Part shown: positions 57,721 through 64,000 of the stretch, one piece after another | Position numbering within the stretch: the first letter of the stretch is position 1 | Layout: each line of letters begins with the position of its first letter | Notes under the pieces: model-generated | Databases searched by the model: none | The model's input: the letters and a program-made list of their open reading frames with translations, nothing else | What the model was told of the DNA's origin: nothing | Made by a program: the position numbers and the translations under genes | Assembly (NCBI RefSeq): GCF_022414595.1 | Contig: NZ_JADWYO010000006.1 | Coordinates: 103,547 to 167,546, forward strand | Reading direction: 5' to 3' | Source of the DNA: Streptomyces sp. MUM 203J | Lineage (GTDB): Bacteria; Actinomycetota; Actinomycetes; Streptomycetales; Streptomycetaceae | DNA length: 64,000 nucleotides

Positions 57721-59130
57721 TCAGATGTCGAAGTACAGCTCGAACTCGTGCGGGTGCGGGCGGAGCTGGATCGGCTCGATCTCCTTGGTGCGCTTGTAGT
57801 CGATCCAGGTCTCGATCAGGTCGGACGTGAAGACGCCGCCCGCCTGGAGGTACTCGTTGTCCGCTTCCAGGGCGTCGAGGACCGCCGAGAGGTTGGTCGG
57901 GACCTGGGGGACGCCCGCGTGCTCCTCGGGGGCCAGCTCGTACAGGTCCTTGTCGATCGGCTCGGCCGGCTCGATCTTGTTCTTGATGCCGTCCAGGCCC
58001 GCGAGAAGGAGGGCCGAGAAGGCCAGGTACGGGTTGGAGGACGGGTCCGGGGCGCGGAACTCGACGCGCTTGGCCTTCGGGTTCGAGCCGGTGATCGGGA
58101 TGCGCATCGCGGCGGAGCGGTTGCGCTGCGAGTAGACCAGGTTCACCGGGGCCTCGAAGCCCGGCACCAGGCGGTGGTACGAGTTGACCGTCGGGTTGGT
58201 GAAGGCCAGCAGCGACGGGGCGTGCTTCAGGATGCCGCCGATGTAGTAGCGGGCGGTGTCCGACAGGCCCGCGTAGCCCGTCTCGTCGTAGAACAGCGGC
58301 TCGCCGCCCAGCCACAGAGACTGGTGGACGTGCATGCCCGAGCCGTTGTCACCGAAGATCGGCTTCGGCATGAAGGTCGCGGTCTTGCCGTTGCGCCACG
58401 CGACGTTCTTCACGATGTACTTGAAGAGCATCAGGTCGTCGGCGGCGGCCAGCAGCGTGTTGAACTTGTAGTTGATCTCCGCCTGGCCGGCCGTGCCCAC
58501 CTCGTGGTGCTGGCGCTCGACCTGGAGGCCGGACTGCTCCAGCTCCAGGGAGATCTCCGCACGCAGGTCCGCGAAGTGGTCCACCGGCGGGGCCGGGAAG
58601 TAGCCGCCCTTGTACCGGACCTTGTAACCCCGGTTGTCCTCCAGCGCACCCGTGTTCCAGGCGCCGGCCTCGGAGTCGATGTGGTAGAAGCCCTCGTTGG
58701 CCGTCGTGTTGAAACGGACCGAGTCGAAGACGTAGAACTCCGCCTCCGGGCCGAAGAACGCCGTGTCCGCGATGCCGGTGGAGGCCAGGTAGGCCTCGGC
58801 CTTCTTCGCGATGTTCCGCGGGTCACGGCTGTACTGCTCGCCCGTGATCGGGTCGTGGATGAAGAAGTTGATGTTCAGCGTCTTGTCCCGGCGGAACGGG
58901 TCGAGACGGGCCGTCGACAGGTCCGGGCGCAGCGCCATGTCGGACTCGTGGATGGCCTGGAAACCGCGGATCGACGAGCCGTCGAAGGCCAGGTCCTCGG
59001 CCGGGTCGAAGATCGAAGCCGGGATCGTGAAGTGCTGCATGATCCCCGGAAGGTCGCAGAACCGCACGTCGACGAACTTGACGTCCTTGTCCTTGATGAA
59101 CTTCTGGACTTCCTCGGCGTTCTGGAACAT
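57721..59130 (-). CDS. glnA: Glutamine synthetase I
   Basis: This 469-residue GSI-beta enzyme makes glutamine from glutamate, ammonia and ATP as a dodecamer. [29 protein letters not shown] and [20 protein letters not shown] are present. The adenylylation tyrosine is the one in LYELAPEE near residue 397, the target of GlnE encoded at 131-3127. ATG 59130 has GGAGGAG 5 bases upstream. A four-box GlnR operator lies about 100-140 bases upstream. Confidence 0.97.
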   Translation of the reverse strand: MFQNAEEVQKFIKDKDVKFVDVRFCDLPGIMQHFTIPASIFDPAEDLAFDGSSIRGFQAIHESDMALRPDLSTARLDPFRRDKTLNINFFIHDPITGEQYSRDPRNIAKKAEAYLASTGIADTAFFGPEAEFYVFDSVRFNTTANEGFYHIDSEAGAWNTGALEDNRGYKVRYKGGYFPAPPVDHFADLRAEISLELEQSGLQVERQHHEVGTAGQAEINYKFNTLLAAADDLMLFKYIVKNVAWRNGKTATFMPKPIFGDNGSGMHVHQSLWLGGEPLFYDETGYAGLSDTARYYIGGILKHAPSLLAFTNPTVNSYHRLVPGFEAPVNLVYSQRNRSAAMRIPITGSNPKAKRVEFRAPDPSSNPYLAFSALLLAGLDGIKNKIEPAEPIDKDLYELAPEEHAGVPQVPTNLSAVLDALEADNEYLQAGGVFTSDLIETWIDYKRTKEIEPIQLRPHPHEFELYFDI

Positions 59131-59228
59131 CCAACTCCTCCTACTCCCACCCGGGGGAGGGCGGGGTTGCAGCTCGGTCGTGCGGCCAGTGCGGTGGCAC
59201 ACGCTGGAGCCGACCATAGGGACGTGGG

Positions 59229-59267
59229 ATTTCTCAAGCATGACCCATTTGTTTCGCGCGCGTTAAC
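59229..59267 (-). promoter_or_regulatory. GlnR operator upstream of glnA
   Basis: Reading leftward at exact 11-base steps: TTAAC (59266-59262), GAAAC (59255-59251), GTCAT (59244-59240), GAAAT (59233-59229), matching gTnAC-n6-GaAAc twice with one mismatch in each of three boxes. Confidence 0.8.
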
Positions 59268-59362
59268 CGGCTTGGCCGTGCGGTGACCGCCGGCGTGACG
59301 CCGCGCGCGCACCCGCACACCCGCGCCGCAGTGATCCGGAGCGGGCCCAGTACCGTGTACGG

Positions 59363-59836
59363 GTGGACAACAGGCAAGCAATCGGATCGTGGCTCTCCGG
59401 GCCGCGCGCGGCGGCCGAGGAGATGGGCGCCGACTTCGGCTACCGGGGCCAGCGGCTCGGCCTGCCGGAGGAGGGGCCGGGTTCCGTCGCCCCCCTCGGG
59501 CGTCGCTTCGGCGCCCTCTTCATCGACTGGTCGCTGTGCATGCTCATCGCATACGGGCTCATCACCCGCGGTGAGGGCGGCACGTCCGCCGGGAACTGGG
59601 CGCTGCTCGTCCTGTTCGTGCTCAGTGTCCTCACCGTCGGCACCATCGGCTCCACGCCCGGCAAGCGGCTCCTCGGGCTGCGGGTGATCTCCGTGGACGG
59701 TGAGCGGCTCGGTATCGGGCGTGTCGTGCTGCGCAGTCTCCTGCTCTGCCTCGCGCTGCCCGCCCTGGTCTGGGACCGGGACGGCCGCGGCCTCCACGAC
59801 CGCCTGGCCCGTGCCGTACAGGTGCGGACGCACTGA
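59363..59836 (+). CDS. RDD-family membrane protein
   Basis: This 157-residue protein has an N-terminal cytoplasmic part and the RDD-type core (RRFGALFIDWSLCMLIAYGL, GKRLLGLRVISVDGERLG) with about three membrane segments. The family has unknown or transport-related roles. GTG 59363. The gene is divergent from glnA. Confidence 0.87.
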   Translation: MDNRQAIGSWLSGPRAAAEEMGADFGYRGQRLGLPEEGPGSVAPLGRRFGALFIDWSLCMLIAYGLITRGEGGTSAGNWALLVLFVLSVLTVGTIGSTPGKRLLGLRVISVDGERLGIGRVVLRSLLLCLALPALVWDRDGRGLHDRLARAVQVRTH

Positions 59837-59875
59837 GGCGCCAGGCACCGGGACACCGTGCACTGAGACGCCACG

Positions 59876-59932
59876 CGCTGGTACGAGTGAGGGGCGCCCC
59901 GGATGCCGGGGCGCCCCTCACTCGTACCAGCG
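59876..59932. terminator. 27-bp perfect hairpin terminator
   Basis: Bases 59876-59902 and 59906-59932 are exact reverse complements around ATG. It lies between the convergent RDD and DUF4191 genes. Confidence 0.92.
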
Positions 59933-59940
59933 GCTGAGCC

Positions 59941-60648
59941 TCAGCGCATACGGCCGCCGCGCGGCATGCGCATGCCCTTCGGCAACGGACCCTTCGGCAC
60001 CGGCATGTTGCTCATCATGTCGCCCATCGCGCGCAGCCGGTCGCTCGCGGCGGTCACCTGTGCGGCGGTCAGCACCCGCGGCAGCTTCAGCATCGTCGTA
60101 CGCAGCTTCTTCAGAGGCACCTGGTCCTCGCCGTCCCCGACGACGAAGTCGTGCACCGGGACGTCCACGACGATCCGGGCCATCCGCTTCTTCTCGGCCG
60201 CCAGCAGCGACTTCACCCGGTTCGGGTTGCCCTCGCCGATGAGCACGATGCCGGGGCGGCCGATCGCCCGGTGCACCACGTCCTGGCTGCGGTTCATCGC
60301 CACCGCGGGGGTGGACGTCCACCCCCGGCCGATGTTCTGCAGCACCGCCGCAGCCGCGCCCGGCTGGCCCTCCATCTGCCCGAAGGCCGCCCGCTCGGCG
60401 CGCCGCCCGAAGACGATCGCCGCCGCGAGGAAGGCCAGCAGGAAACCGAGGATGCCCAGATAGACCGGGTGACCGATCAGGAACCCGATCGCGAGGAGGA
60501 CGCCGAAGACGACGATCCCCACGCCCGCGATGACCAGCCCGACCTTCGGGTCGGACCGCCGGGTCATCTTGTACGTCAGGGCGATCTGCTTCAGTCGCCC
60601 GGGGTTCGCAGCAGCGTCACCGCTGTCTGAATGTGCCTTCCTCGCCAT
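59941..60648 (-). CDS. DUF4191 membrane protein
   Basis: This 235-residue protein has two adjacent membrane segments (VGLVIAGVGIVVFGVLLAIG and GILGFLLAFLAAAIVFG, residues 35-80) and a cytoplasmic C-terminal domain with GWTSTPAVAMNRSQDVVHRA. It matches Actinobacteria DUF4191, which lies next to the lipoate genes in Streptomyces. The role is unknown. It is downstream of, and probably transcribed with, the gene at 60659-60898. Confidence 0.85.
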   Translation of the reverse strand: MARKAHSDSGDAAANPGRLKQIALTYKMTRRSDPKVGLVIAGVGIVVFGVLLAIGFLIGHPVYLGILGFLLAFLAAAIVFGRRAERAAFGQMEGQPGAAAAVLQNIGRGWTSTPAVAMNRSQDVVHRAIGRPGIVLIGEGNPNRVKSLLAAEKKRMARIVVDVPVHDFVVGDGEDQVPLKKLRTTMLKLPRVLTAAQVTAASDRLRAMGDMMSNMPVPKGPLPKGMRMPRGGRMR

Positions 60649-60658
60649 GCTCAGAAGT

Positions 60659-60898
60659 TTACGTGGCCGACGACACCCGGCTCGCCGCGGCCTCCAGGAC
60701 GTGCTGCGCCTCGATCCGGTCCCGGGCCCGGCGCCGGTCCTCCAGCACGGACCGCCAGGCGTTGCGGCGCGCGACCCGCTGTCCGGGCCCCAACAGCAGG
60801 GCCTCGACGGCGCGCAGGGCGTCCGTCACGGACGGCAGGGCCTGCGCGCGTACGGGCGGTACGGGTACGGGCGGTACGGGACGACTCGCGGCCTGCAT
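60659..60898 (-). CDS. Small hypothetical protein
   Basis: This 79-residue protein has a Pro/Val-rich start (PVPPVPVPPVR) and a charged helix (RRNAWRSVLEDRRRARDRIE). The start ATG 60898 has GAAGGGG about 9 bases upstream and the stop is TAA. It lies 10 bases before the DUF4191 gene on the same strand. No family recognised. Confidence 0.65.
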   Translation of the reverse strand: MQAASRPVPPVPVPPVRAQALPSVTDALRAVEALLLGPGQRVARRNAWRSVLEDRRRARDRIEAQHVLEAAASRVSSAT

Positions 60899-61047
60899 CT
60901 CGGTGTCCCCTTCGACGGGTGAGCGAAATCGTTATGTGCGCGGGGCGTGTGTGTGCGGTGCGTGGAGACAGTGTTACTCACCGGTGTTACCAAGGCATGT
61001 CCGGAGGGTCAAACACCGGACAACCCGGGTACCCCGGGTGACACGCG

Positions 61048-61088
61048 GACGGCCCGTACACCCCCAGGCCGGGGGCGTACGGGCCGTC
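61048..61088. terminator. Terminator after lipA
   Basis: GACGGCCCGTAC (61048-61059) is an exact complement of 61077-61088, with an inner CCCCC/GGGGG pairing. It lies 38 bases past the lipA stop (61127) on the minus strand. No T-run. Confidence 0.82.
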
Positions 61089-61126
61089 TCGCCGTACTCG
61101 CCTGCGTACCGTCCGTGTGCCGGACC

Positions 61127-62107
61127 TCACACCGCCCGCGCGGCCTCCGCAGCCCTGGCCTCCGCGGCGCCGCGCGCCTCCATCGCCTGCTGGAAGAGCC
61201 GGCCCGCGCGGTAGGAGGAGCGGACCAGCGGGCCCGACATCACGCCGGAGTAGCCGATCTCCTCGGCCTCCTCCTTCAGCTCCACGAACTCCTCGGGCTT
61301 CACCCAGCGCTCCACCGGGTGGTGCCGCACCGACGGCCGCAGGTACTGGGTGATGGTGATCAGCTCGCAGCCCGCCTCGTGCAGGTCCCGCAGTGCCTCG
61401 CTGACCTCCTCGCGGGTCTCGCCCATGCCGAGGATCAGGTTCGACTTGGTCACCAGTCCGGCCGCGCGGGCCTCCGTGATGACCTTCAGCGAGCGCTCGT
61501 AACGGAAGGCCGGGCGGATCCGCTTGAAGATCCGGGGCACCGTCTCCACGTTGTGCGCCAGCACCTCGGGGCGGGACGAGAAGACCTCGGCCAGCTGCTC
61601 CGGCACCGCGTTGAAGTCCGGGATCAGCAGCTCGACCTTGGTGTGACCGGCCTCCCGGTCCGCCGTCATCGCGTGGATCTGCCGCACGGTCTCCGCGTAC
61701 AGCCACGCGCCGCCGTCCTCCAGGTCGTCGCGGGCGACACCGGTGATCGTGGCGTAGTTCAGGTCCATCGTGACGACGGACTCGCCCACACGGCGCGGCT
61801 CGTCCCGGTCCAGGGCCTGCGGCTTGCCGGTGTCGATCTGGCAGAAGTCACAGCGCCGGGTGCACTGGTCGCCGCCGATGAGGAAGGTGGCCTCCCGGTC
61901 CTCCCAGCACTCGAAGATGTTCGGACAGCCCGCTTCCTGGCACACCGTGTGCAGTCCCTCGCTCTTCACGAGCTTCTGCAGCTGGTTGTACTCGGGGCCC
62001 ATCTTCGCCCGGGTCTTGATCCACTCGGGCTTGCGCTCGATGGGGGTCTGGCTGTTCCGGACCTCCAGGCGCAGCATCTTGCGTCCGTCGGGTGCGACTG
62101 CGGACAC
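61127..62107 (-). CDS. lipA: Lipoyl synthase
   Basis: This 326-residue radical-SAM enzyme inserts two sulfurs into octanoyl groups on lipoyl domains. The auxiliary cluster [12 protein letters not shown] (Cx4Cx5C, near residue 57) and the radical-[11 protein letters not shown] (CxxxCxxC, near 82) are present, with the SAM-binding region [12 protein letters not shown] and the C-terminal RSSYRAG Ser/Arg motif. It lies 115 bases downstream of lipB. Confidence 0.96.
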   Translation of the reverse strand: MSAVAPDGRKMLRLEVRNSQTPIERKPEWIKTRAKMGPEYNQLQKLVKSEGLHTVCQEAGCPNIFECWEDREATFLIGGDQCTRRCDFCQIDTGKPQALDRDEPRRVGESVVTMDLNYATITGVARDDLEDGGAWLYAETVRQIHAMTADREAGHTKVELLIPDFNAVPEQLAEVFSSRPEVLAHNVETVPRIFKRIRPAFRYERSLKVITEARAAGLVTKSNLILGMGETREEVSEALRDLHEAGCELITITQYLRPSVRHHPVERWVKPEEFVELKEEAEEIGYSGVMSGPLVRSSYRAGRLFQQAMEARGAAEARAAEAARAV

Positions 62108-62222
62108 GGCTGGCTCCTAGGCTTCGATTCTTCGGCGAACTTCAGGGTACGCCCGTCAAAAGTACGGCCCTGCCTCAGGCCAACCTCTGGCCGGCGGGGC
62201 GCATTCCCCCGTACCGGGTCGG

Positions 62223-63032
62223 TCAGGCGCTCGCCCCCTCGGAGACCCTCTCGACCTCGCGGGGCTTCAGGTCCGCGTTCTCCAGTACGTCACGGAGATG
62301 CCGCTCCGCCACCGGGAGCACGTCCCCGAGCGTGATGTCCCGGCCCAGCTCGGCGGCGAGCGAGGTCACGCCGGCGTCCCGGATCCCGCACGGCACGATC
62401 CGGTCGAACCAGGTGTTGTCCGGGTTCACGTTGAAGGCGAAGCCGTGCATCGTGACGCCCTTGGCGACCCGGATGCCGATGGCCGCCAGCTTGCGGTCCT
62501 CGCGGCGCTGGCCGGCGTTGGACGGGGCGTACTCGGGGCCGTTCAGGCGAGGGTCGAACTCCTCGTCGTGCAGCCGGGGGTCGAGGTCCAGCGAGAGCCC
62601 GCCGAGGGAAGGACGCCGGTCGACCGGGTCGCCCAGCACCCACACCCCGCTGCGGCCCTCCACCCGGGTGGTCTCCAGCCCGAACTCCGCGGCCGTGCGG
62701 ATCAGGGCCTCCTCCAGGCGCCGCACATGCGCGACCACGTCCACCGGACGCGGCAGCTTCATGATCGGGTAGCCGACGAGCTGGCCCGGGCCGTGCCAGG
62801 TGATCTTGCCGCCCCGGTCCACGTCCACCACCGGGGTGCCGTCCAGCGGACGCTCGCTGTCCTCGGTGCGCCGCCCCGCCGTGTAGACGGGCGGGTGCTC
62901 CAGCAGCAGGCAGGTGTCCGGGATCTCGTCCGCGAACCGGGCCGCGTGGACCTCACGCTGCCGGTCCCAGGCTTCCCGGTACTCGACAGCGTCGTCCCCG
63001 AAGCCCAGATGGACGAATCGCAGCTCACTCAC
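62223..63032 (-). CDS. lipB: Octanoyl-ACP:protein octanoyltransferase
   Basis: This 269-residue transferase moves octanoate from ACP to lipoyl domains, the step before Lip[18 protein letters not shown] (near residue 75), the [11 protein letters not shown]ys, [11 protein letters not shown] and the catalytic Cys in VPCGI are present. GTG 63032 is preceded by GAGGGAG. Upstream is a 12-bp direct repeat (63047-63070), in frame with a longer, unlikely reading frame. Confidence 0.95.
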   Translation of the reverse strand: MSELRFVHLGFGDDAVEYREAWDRQREVHAARFADEIPDTCLLLEHPPVYTAGRRTEDSERPLDGTPVVDVDRGGKITWHGPGQLVGYPIMKLPRPVDVVAHVRRLEEALIRTAAEFGLETTRVEGRSGVWVLGDPVDRRPSLGGLSLDLDPRLHDEEFDPRLNGPEYAPSNAGQRREDRKLAAIGIRVAKGVTMHGFAFNVNPDNTWFDRIVPCGIRDAGVTSLAAELGRDITLGDVLPVAERHLRDVLENADLKPREVERVSEGASA

Positions 63033-63046
63033 GGCACCGTCTCCCT

Positions 63047-63070
63047 CGATAGGCCAAGCGATAGGCCAAG
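63047..63070. repeat. Two 12-bp tandem repeats upstream of lipB
   Basis: CGATAGGCCAAG occurs twice in a row, just above the lipB start. It may be part of the leader or promoter. No regulator is known to me for this sequence. Confidence 0.85.
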
Positions 63071-63269
63071 CGCCTGACATGCCCTGCCACTGTACGGCGG
63101 GCGCCGTCGGGCCGGTCGGCCAGGTCTGACGCGTCAGCGCCGTACCCAATCCTCACACGATCGGATGAATGTGGGGCGAAGGTGGCGGTATGGGCGTCTC
63201 CGGCAGCTAAATTCACGCCGTCCCGAGGGGGCCGTACCCCGGCCCGGAAGGCAGGAGACCGCACCACTG

Positions 63270-64000
63270 ATGACGGATCGACCCCCGCAGCGCACCCCGA
63301 ACCGCCAGCTCGCCGCCCTGATCGCTGAGGCCGGCTTCTCCAACGCGGGACTCGCCAGACGGGTCGATCAGCTCGGCCTGGAACACGGTCTGGACCTCCG
63401 ATACGACAAGACCTCCGTCACCCGCTGGCTGCGCGGGCAGCAGCCGCGCGGTACGACGCCCGCGCTGATCGCGGAGGTGTTCACCCGGCGGCTCGGGCGA
63501 CGGCTGTCGGCGCAGGACCTCGGACTGGACGCGTGCGCCCCCGTGTACGCGGGTCTGGAGTTCGCCTCCACGCCGGAAGAGGCCGTGGACATCGTCAGCG
63601 GGCTGTGGCGGAAGGACTCCGGCAGCCACACCGAACTGCGGAAGATCGCGTTCACTCCTGCGGGGCTGGTCGTGCCGAGCCGCGACTGGCTGATCGGCCG
63701 TGCGGACGAACGGGTCGGGCGTGCGGAACCGCCCGCCGTCCCCGGAGCGGGCCGCGTCCCGCCCCAGAGCCGCGGCCCCGCCTCCGGCGGTACGGGCGGG
63801 GGCGCCCGCCCGGACGAGAGCGGCGCCGGACGGTCCGGTGCGGGCGGACCCGGCGGCCCGGCCGGTACCGGCGGCGCCGACGGTACCGGGAGCGGTCTGG
63901 CGGGGGCGGATGAGCCGGGCGGTCACGGCGGCCCGCGTGGACACGGTGGTCCCGACGGCTCCGGCGCGTCCGGCACTCAGGGGCGGCCCGGCGGCACCGG
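63270..64000 (+). CDS. HTH regulator, paralogue of the 12732 gene, cut by window end
   Basis: The visible 243 residues begin with a conserved N-terminal domain (NRQLAALIAEAGFSNAGLAR, then LRYDKTSVTRWLRGQQPR) closely related to the N-terminus of the protein at 12732. A middle segment (GLEFASTPEEAVDIVSGLWR) is followed by a long Gly/Pro-rich, low-complexity stretch running off the window. Probably a regulator in the family seen downstream of lipB in Streptomyces; it continues past 64000. GCAGGAGAC precedes ATG 63270. Confidence 0.8.
   Translation, partial: MTDRPPQRTPNRQLAALIAEAGFSNAGLARRVDQLGLEHGLDLRYDKTSVTRWLRGQQPRGTTPALIAEVFTRRLGRRLSAQDLGLDACAPVYAGLEFASTPEEAVDIVSGLWRKDSGSHTELRKIAFTPAGLVVPSRDWLIGRADERVGRAEPPAVPGAGRVPPQSRGPASGGTGGGARPDESGAGRSGAGGPGGPAGTGGADGTGSGLAGADEPGGHGGPRGHGGPDGSGASGTQGRPGGT

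Overview
The window is high-GC (roughly 70% or more) DNA with strong third-position G/C bias, GTG/TTG starts, very long shadow reading frames on both strands, TetR/MarR/LacI/LysR regulators and many secreted or lipoprotein genes. It is typical Streptomyces core chromosome. The order glnE - mal - amylase/pullulanase - glnII - glnA - lipA/lipB matches, from memory, the same genes in S. coelicolor (roughly SCO2192-SCO2234), with some local rearrangement. I saw no tRNA, rRNA, insertion sequence, CRISPR array or prophage gene.

Layout. (1) 0.1-4.1 kb: glnE, the adenylyltransferase that controls glutamine synthetase I, convergent with a PAP2-family membrane phosphatase. (2) 4.1-11.9 kb: maltose/maltodextrin locus, malR divergent from malE-malF-malG-alpha-glucosidase and a second LacI repressor paralogous to MalR. 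(3) 12.0-15.3 kb: two small proteins (one DUF6415-like) divergent from two helix-turn-helix regulators. (4) 15.3-25.2 kb: a metallo-hydrolase/double rhodanese protein, secreted hydrolase, lipoprotein, EamA exporter with divergent LysR, a decayed beta-lactamase-like gene, an ArsC/Spx-like protein, and a hydrolase with divergent MarR. (5) 25.4-29.2 kb: an oxidoreductase and a translationally coupled pair, a helical + vWA (TROVE/Ro60-like) protein and an ARPP-2-like/HTH protein, the best candidate for a poorly described system. (6) 29.3-43.4 kb: glnII, PepSY membrane proteins, an epimerase, a two-component system, a DUF1996 secreted protein, a membrane protein with sigma-like N-terminus, a diiron-like protein with an FeS reductase, and TetR. 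(7) 43.5-51.8 kb: extracellular starch degradation, an 1809-residue amylase-pullulanase and an alpha-amylase with a starch-binding domain, plus a NUDIX hydrolase. (8) 52-57.6 kb: a P450-PEP mutase fusion with divergent ArsR, and an ene-reductase with divergent MarR. (9) 57.7-64 kb: glnA, RDD and DUF4191 membrane proteins, lipA and lipB, and a regulator cut by the window end.

How the genes work together. Amylase and pullulanase cut starch and glycogen outside the cell; MalE captures the maltodextrins, MalFG import them (the ATPase is absent here, presumably the shared MsiK elsewhere) and the GH13 glucosidase makes glucose. CTTGCAG/CTGCAAG elements occur in both the malR-malE and the amylase promoter regions, so one LacI-type regulon probably spans them. 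For nitrogen, glnA and glnII both carry four-box, 11-bp-period GlnR-like operators, and GlnE modifies the GlnA product at a conserved tyrosine. LipB and LipA make protein-bound lipoate.
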